Assembly (NCBI RefSeq): GCF_000710465.2
Contig: NZ_JAIZ01000190.1
Coordinates: 1 to 32,224 of the forward strand
Direction: 5' to 3'
DNA from: Kitasatospora sp. MBT63
GTDB taxonomy: Bacteria; Actinomycetota; Actinomycetes; Streptomycetales; Streptomycetaceae
DNA: 32,224 nucleotides
A model generated the notes under the pieces. That model saw only the letters and a list, made by a program, of their open reading frames with translations. It made no database searches and was not told the DNA's origin. The first letter of the stretch is position 1; each line of letters starts with the position of its first letter. The position numbers and the translations under genes were made by a program. Shown here in pieces: positions 29,219 to 32,224 of this stretch.

Positions 29219-29224
29219 TACACT
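29219..29224 (+). promoter_or_regulatory. Candidate -10 of the RbpA-family gene
   Basis: TACACT fits TANNNT in a locally AT-rich patch, implying a 5' leader of about 115 nt. The GGGAAT/GTT pattern known for SigR promoters of rbpA was not found here. Confidence 0.3.
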
Positions 29225-29345
29225 AGGACGACTTCGCCACCGTCCGCAGGCCGCGGCCGGGCGGCAGTGGGTCCCGGCCGCAGTCCGGGCCGGATCCAGG
29301 GCATCGGTCGAGGTCGCATCGCATCAGCACGCAGGGAGTCAGACC

Positions 29346-29681
29346 GTGGCAAGTGGCAACGCCATCCGAGGCAGCAGAGTCGGCGCCGGCCCGATGGGCG
29401 AGGCGGAGCGCGGCGAGTCCGCCCCGCGCAACCGGATCTCCTTCTGGTGCGCCAACCGGCACGAGACGCGGCCCAGCTTCGCCGCGGAGGCGGCCATCCC
29501 GGACACCTGGGACTGCCCGCGCTGCGGCTTCCCGGCCGGCCAGGACGAGGACAACCCGCCGGCTCCGGCCCGCAACGAGCCGTACAAGACCCACCTCGCC
29601 TACGTCCGCGAGCGTCGTACCGACGCCGACGGCGAGGCGATCCTCGCCGAGGCGCTGGCCAAGCTCCGCGGCGAGATCTGA
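29346..29681 (+). CDS. RNA polymerase-binding protein, RbpA family (RbpB-like paralogue)
   Basis: 111-aa transcription factor of the RbpA family. The basic N-terminus (NAIRGSRVG) and ERGESAPR are followed by the core with Cys/His zinc ligands in the RbpA order: WCANRHE and DCPRCG. The C-terminal helix EPYKTHLAYVRERRTDADGEAILAEALAKLR corresponds to the sigma-interaction segment. Classical RbpA, as I remember it, has ETDRG, LAPRQ and THWDMLMERR in these places. This copy differs and is more likely the second paralogue, RbpB. RbpA binds RNA polymerase and stabilises complexes with HrdB-type sigma. GTG 29346 has AGGGAG 8 nt upstream. Confidence 0.85.
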   Translation: MASGNAIRGSRVGAGPMGEAERGESAPRNRISFWCANRHETRPSFAAEAAIPDTWDCPRCGFPAGQDEDNPPAPARNEPYKTHLAYVRERRTDADGEAILAEALAKLRGEI

Positions 29682-29696
29682 ACACACGTCACCTTC

Positions 29697-29736
29697 GCGA
29701 AGAGGGGTCGGGCCCGGTGGCCCGGCCCCTCTTCGC
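29697..29736 (+). terminator. Strong terminator after the RbpA-family gene
   Basis: GCGAAGAGGGGTCGGGCC (29697-29714) pairs with GGCCCGGCCCCTCTTCGC (29719-29736): 18 bp with one G-T wobble and a CGGT loop. Confidence 0.85.
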
Positions 29737-29766
29737 GTTCCCGCCTCCCCTGATCGGTGTCCTCCC

Positions 29767-29799
29767 GGGCCCCGCCGTGTCGGTTTGACGGCGGGGCCC
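29767..29799. terminator. Second hairpin upstream of the GntR operon
   Basis: GGGCCCCGCCGT (29767-29778) pairs perfectly with ACGGCGGGGCCC (29788-29799) around a 9-nt loop. With the preceding hairpin it makes a tandem terminator insulating the GntR-ABC operon. Confidence 0.65.
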
Positions 29800-29801
29800 C
29801 T

Positions 29802-29847
29802 CTTCCACCACCATTCCACTAACTACTTAGTGGAATGGTGGTGGAAG
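29802..29847. promoter_or_regulatory. Perfect 46-bp palindrome at the GntR start: probable autoregulatory operator
   Basis: Two 21-nt arms (29802-29822 and 29827-29847) are exact reverse complements around CTAC. The core CCACTAA-CTAC-TTAGTGG contains TAACTA and TACTTA, both possible -10 boxes. The arms are AT-richer than their surroundings and contain CCACCACC/GGTGGTGG. The right arm includes the ATG at 29835 and the alternative in-frame GTGs at 29838 and 29841. A dimeric GntR protein binding here would cover promoter and start codon. Confidence 0.75.
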
Positions 29848-30269
29848 TGCTCGACTATCGGATCGACCGTCGCAGCGGCGTGGCCACCTACCTCCAGATC
29901 GTCCAGCAGACCGAGCACGCCCTGCGGCTCGGCCTGCTCCGGCCCGGCGACCGCCTGCCGACCGCCAAGGAGGTGGTGGCCGCCACCGCGGTCAACCCCA
30001 ACACGGTGCTCAAGGCGTACCGGGAGCTGGAACGGCGCGGCCTGGTCGCACCCAGGCCCGGCCTCGGCACCTTCGTCCTGCGGTCGCTGGCCCACCAGGA
30101 GGCGGCCGCCGACTCGCCGCTGCGCGCCGAGCTGGCCGACTGGGCCTCCCGCGCCCGGTCCGCCGGGCTGGGACGGGACGACGTCGAGGCGCTGGTCGCG
30201 TCAGTGGTCGACGAGGAGTACCAGGCCCGCCCGCAGGGCGGGGCCCAAGCACAGGAGGGGAACCAATGA
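29835..30269 (+). CDS. GntR family transcriptional regulator (YtrA subfamily)
   Basis: 144-aa regulator with an N-terminal winged helix (residues about 10-80: IDRRSGVATYLQIVQQTEHALRLG, GDRLPTAKEVVAATAVNPNTVLKAYRELERRGLV) and a short helical C-terminus without a ligand-binding domain, as in the YtrA subfamily. Such proteins repress the ABC transporter operon they belong to and often respond to envelope-active compounds. The start is uncertain: ATG 29835, GTG 29838 or GTG 29847 all lie in or at the end of the palindrome, and a leaderless start is possible. Its stop overlaps the ABC ATPase start (ATGA). Confidence 0.9.
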   Translation: MVVEVLDYRIDRRSGVATYLQIVQQTEHALRLGLLRPGDRLPTAKEVVAATAVNPNTVLKAYRELERRGLVAPRPGLGTFVLRSLAHQEAAADSPLRAELADWASRARSAGLGRDDVEALVASVVDEEYQARPQGGAQAQEGNQ

Positions 30270-31198
30270 ACGCTCTGTACCCCGACGGGTCCGCGGAGGG
30301 CGGGCCGACGGCGGTGGAGGTCAGCGGCCTCGGCCGCCGCTACCACCGCGGCTGGGCGCTGAAGAACTGCTCCTTCCGGATCCCGGCCGGGCGGATCTGC
30401 GCCCTGGTCGGACCGAACGGTGCCGGCAAGACCACGCTGATGTCGCTGGTCGCCCAGCTGCTCGCCCCCACCGAGGGCAGCGTCCGGGTGTTCGGCCACC
30501 CGCTCGGCGACCTCGCCGTCCGCGGCCGGATCGGCTTCGTCGCCCAGGACAAGCCGCTGTACCCCGGCTTCACCGTGGCGGAGACGCTGCGCCTGGGCCG
30601 GGAGCTGAACCGCAGCTGGGACCAGGCCAAGGCCGAGTCCGTGGTGGCCCAGGGCAAGGTGCCGCTGACCGCCCGGATCGGCACCCTCTCCGGCGGCCAG
30701 CGCACCCGGGTCTCGATGGCGCTCGCCCTCGGCGCCATGCCCGACCTGCTGATCCTCGACGAGCCGATGTCCGACCTGGACCCGCTCGCCAGGCACCAGC
30801 TGATGGGCCTGCTGATGTCGGAGGCCGCCGAGCGCGGCATCACCGTGCTGATGTCCTCGCACGTGATCGCCGAGCTGGAGGACTCCTGCGACTACCTGGT
30901 GCTGCTCTCCGAGGGCGGCGTCCTGCTGGCCGGTGACATCGAGGAGATCCTCGCCGCCCACCAGTTGCTGGTCGGCGACGACGGCGCCGAGGCCCCCGCC
31001 CCCGACCGGGTGGTCGAGCTCAACCGCACCGGCCGCCAGATCACCGCCCTGGTCCGGACGGACGGCCGTGCGCCGGCCGGCTGGGAGGTCAACCACCCCA
31101 CCCTGGAGGAAGTCCTGCTCGCCCACCTGCGTTCCGGCGCGGTGCCCGCGCTGCTCACCGCCGAGGCCCGGCCCGCCGATCGGACGGTGGCGGCATGA
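30266..31198 (+). CDS. ABC transporter ATP-binding protein
   Basis: 310-aa ATPase. Walker A GPNGAGKTT (49-57), Q-loop VAQDKPLY, signature LSGGQRTRVSMALALG, Walker B LLILDEPMSDLDP and the switch His in VLMSSHVIAEL are all present, so it should be active. The ~70 C-terminal residues resemble the accessory region of drug and bacitracin-type exporters (BcrA-like). ATG 30266 overlaps the GntR stop and has a strong AGGAGGGG upstream. Its own stop overlaps the permease start. The YtrA-type regulator suggests drug, peptide or envelope-stress export; the substrate is unknown. Confidence 0.93.
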   Translation: MNALYPDGSAEGGPTAVEVSGLGRRYHRGWALKNCSFRIPAGRICALVGPNGAGKTTLMSLVAQLLAPTEGSVRVFGHPLGDLAVRGRIGFVAQDKPLYPGFTVAETLRLGRELNRSWDQAKAESVVAQGKVPLTARIGTLSGGQRTRVSMALALGAMPDLLILDEPMSDLDPLARHQLMGLLMSEAAERGITVLMSSHVIAELEDSCDYLVLLSEGGVLLAGDIEEILAAHQLLVGDDGAEAPAPDRVVELNRTGRQITALVRTDGRAPAGWEVNHPTLEEVLLAHLRSGAVPALLTAEARPADRTVAA

Positions 31199-32196
31199 GC
31201 AGCACCCTCGCACCGACCCGTGCCGCCGCCCGCCCCTCGCGCCTCGCGCCGCGCGGCATCTGGTGGCTGATGTGGCGTCAGCAGCGCCTCTCGGTCCTGC
31301 TCTGGCTGATCGCGGTGGTGGCCGCGGCGGTGGTCGTCCCGTTCCTGCGCGCGGCCATGGTGGACTACATCGACAGCCACCACATCGCGGGCTGCGCGAT
31401 GATCACCTTGGACCCGGCCTGCCAGGGCGACGGGATCCAGCAGGCCGTCAACGGCTTCCGGACCAAGTACACCCCGTTCCTGCAGGCCATGGGGCTGCTG
31501 CTGACGGCCCTGCCGGCCGGGCTCGGCCTGTTCGCCGCCGGCCCGCTGTTCTCCAGGGAGTACGAGAGCGGTACCTGGCGGCTGGTGCTCGGCCAGAGCG
31601 TGACCCGCACCCAGTGGCTGCGCGCCAAGCTCGCCTCGGTCGCGGTGCCGGCGCTGCTCGGCTCCGCCGCGCTGATGGGCCTCTACCGGTGGATGTGGGC
31701 GCCCTCGGCGAACTTCGTCTCCGGGGTGGGCTGGTCCGGGACCTTCTTCGGCTCCGGCGGGCCCGTGCTGATGGCCACCGTGCTGCTCGCCCTCGCGGTC
31801 GGGGCCACGGTCGGGGCGCTGGTGCGCCGGGTGGTCCCGGCGATGGGGGCCACCTTCGGCGTGGTGCTGGTGCTCCAGTACCTGATCTCCGAGGTCCGGC
31901 CGTACCTGGTGCCGAGTCAGGTCCGGATGGTCCCCCGCTCCGAACTGCCCAACGATGTCTGGGGATTCGGCCAGGGGTTCATGACCTCGGGCGGCAAGCG
32001 GCTGCCGTACGACCTGTGCGACAGCTCCGCCGACTACGCCGACTGCCTGGCCAAGGCGGGCAACGCCCGCGAGTTCAGCGACGTCCACGTCGCGGCGGAC
32101 TACTGGCCGCTGCAGGGCGTGGAGTCGGCGCTCTGCCTGGTGCTGGCCGCCGCCCTGGTGGGCTTCCTGTACTGGCGGACCCGCACGGCGGACTGA
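31195..32196 (+). CDS. ABC transporter permease (ABC-2 type)
   Basis: 333-aa membrane protein with about six hydrophobic helices (about residues 32-51, 95-119, 150-163, 185-205, 210-225 and 306-325). A large, probably extracytoplasmic, loop between helices 5 and 6 (about 235-300) contains paired Cys (LCDSS, YADCLAK). SREYESGTWRLVLGQSVTRTQWLRAKL after helix 2 is the cytosolic segment typical of ABC-2 permeases that contacts the ATPase. ATG 31195 overlaps the ATPase stop (ATGA). It is complete in the window, ending 28 nt before the right edge. Confidence 0.9.
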   Translation: MSSTLAPTRAAARPSRLAPRGIWWLMWRQQRLSVLLWLIAVVAAAVVVPFLRAAMVDYIDSHHIAGCAMITLDPACQGDGIQQAVNGFRTKYTPFLQAMGLLLTALPAGLGLFAAGPLFSREYESGTWRLVLGQSVTRTQWLRAKLASVAVPALLGSAALMGLYRWMWAPSANFVSGVGWSGTFFGSGGPVLMATVLLALAVGATVGALVRRVVPAMGATFGVVLVLQYLISEVRPYLVPSQVRMVPRSELPNDVWGFGQGFMTSGGKRLPYDLCDSSADYADCLAKAGNAREFSDVHVAADYWPLQGVESALCLVLAAALVGFLYWRTRTAD

Positions 32197-32224
32197 CCCG
32201 GCGCGCAGAACGGCAGAAGGCGGG

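Noticed and set aside
29122..29345. Possible small RNA or tRNA between secG and the RbpA-family gene
   Set aside because: No cloverleaf and no stable hairpin with terminator; best explained as promoter and 5' leader.

Overview
The window is chromosomal DNA of very high G+C with strong G/C preference at third codon positions, many GTG starts and several promoters placed directly at start codons. The gene content (whiA, an RbpA-family protein, mycothiol-type enzymes, TerD proteins, actinobacterial UvrA/B/C) points to a Streptomycetaceae genome such as Streptomyces or Kitasatospora. It is core chromosome. I see no insertion sequence, prophage, CRISPR array, rRNA or tRNA.

Layout. Positions 1-4791 are mostly minus strand: the start of an Mrr-type restriction-endonuclease-like protein cut by the left edge, msrB, murC, a small Rossmann/USP-like protein and an orphan RibD-C-type reductase, which is divergent from zapE (plus). 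zapE converges on a lysophospholipid acyltransferase gene at a strong bidirectional hairpin. Positions 6793-22275 hold the nucleotide excision repair genes uvrB, uvrA and uvrC. Between uvrB and uvrA lie a tellurium-resistance-type module (terD; a TerD-like/FtsK-like fusion that lacks a Walker A motif; terC behind a probable yybP-ykoY Mn2+ riboswitch), an unknown 116-aa protein, and a minus-strand pair (metallo-beta-lactamase fold, MDMPI-type enzyme). Between uvrA and uvrC lie a Tat/lipobox Rieske protein and an ArsR-like regulator whose second codon is TTA.

From 20164 to 25398 runs uvrC, a 41-codon ORF that overlaps both neighbours, rapZ, yvcK and whiA, with overlapping or short junctions typical of a translationally coupled cluster. 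Then follow gap, pgk, tpiA (lower glycolysis), secG and an RbpA paralogue. Tandem terminators separate these from the right-end operon: a YtrA-type GntR regulator whose start lies inside a perfect 46-bp palindrome, an ABC ATPase and an ABC permease, all joined by ATGA overlaps.

Most interesting points: the doubly overlapping small ORF between uvrC and rapZ; the terC leader with two mutually exclusive hairpins controlling the ribosome binding site; the TerD/degenerate-motor fusion; the TTA second codon in the ArsR-like regulator; the GntR palindrome; and a repeat-rich uvrA leader. No clearly new multi-gene system was recognised. The Ter module inside the uvr cluster is the closest candidate for a functional link not obvious from annotation.
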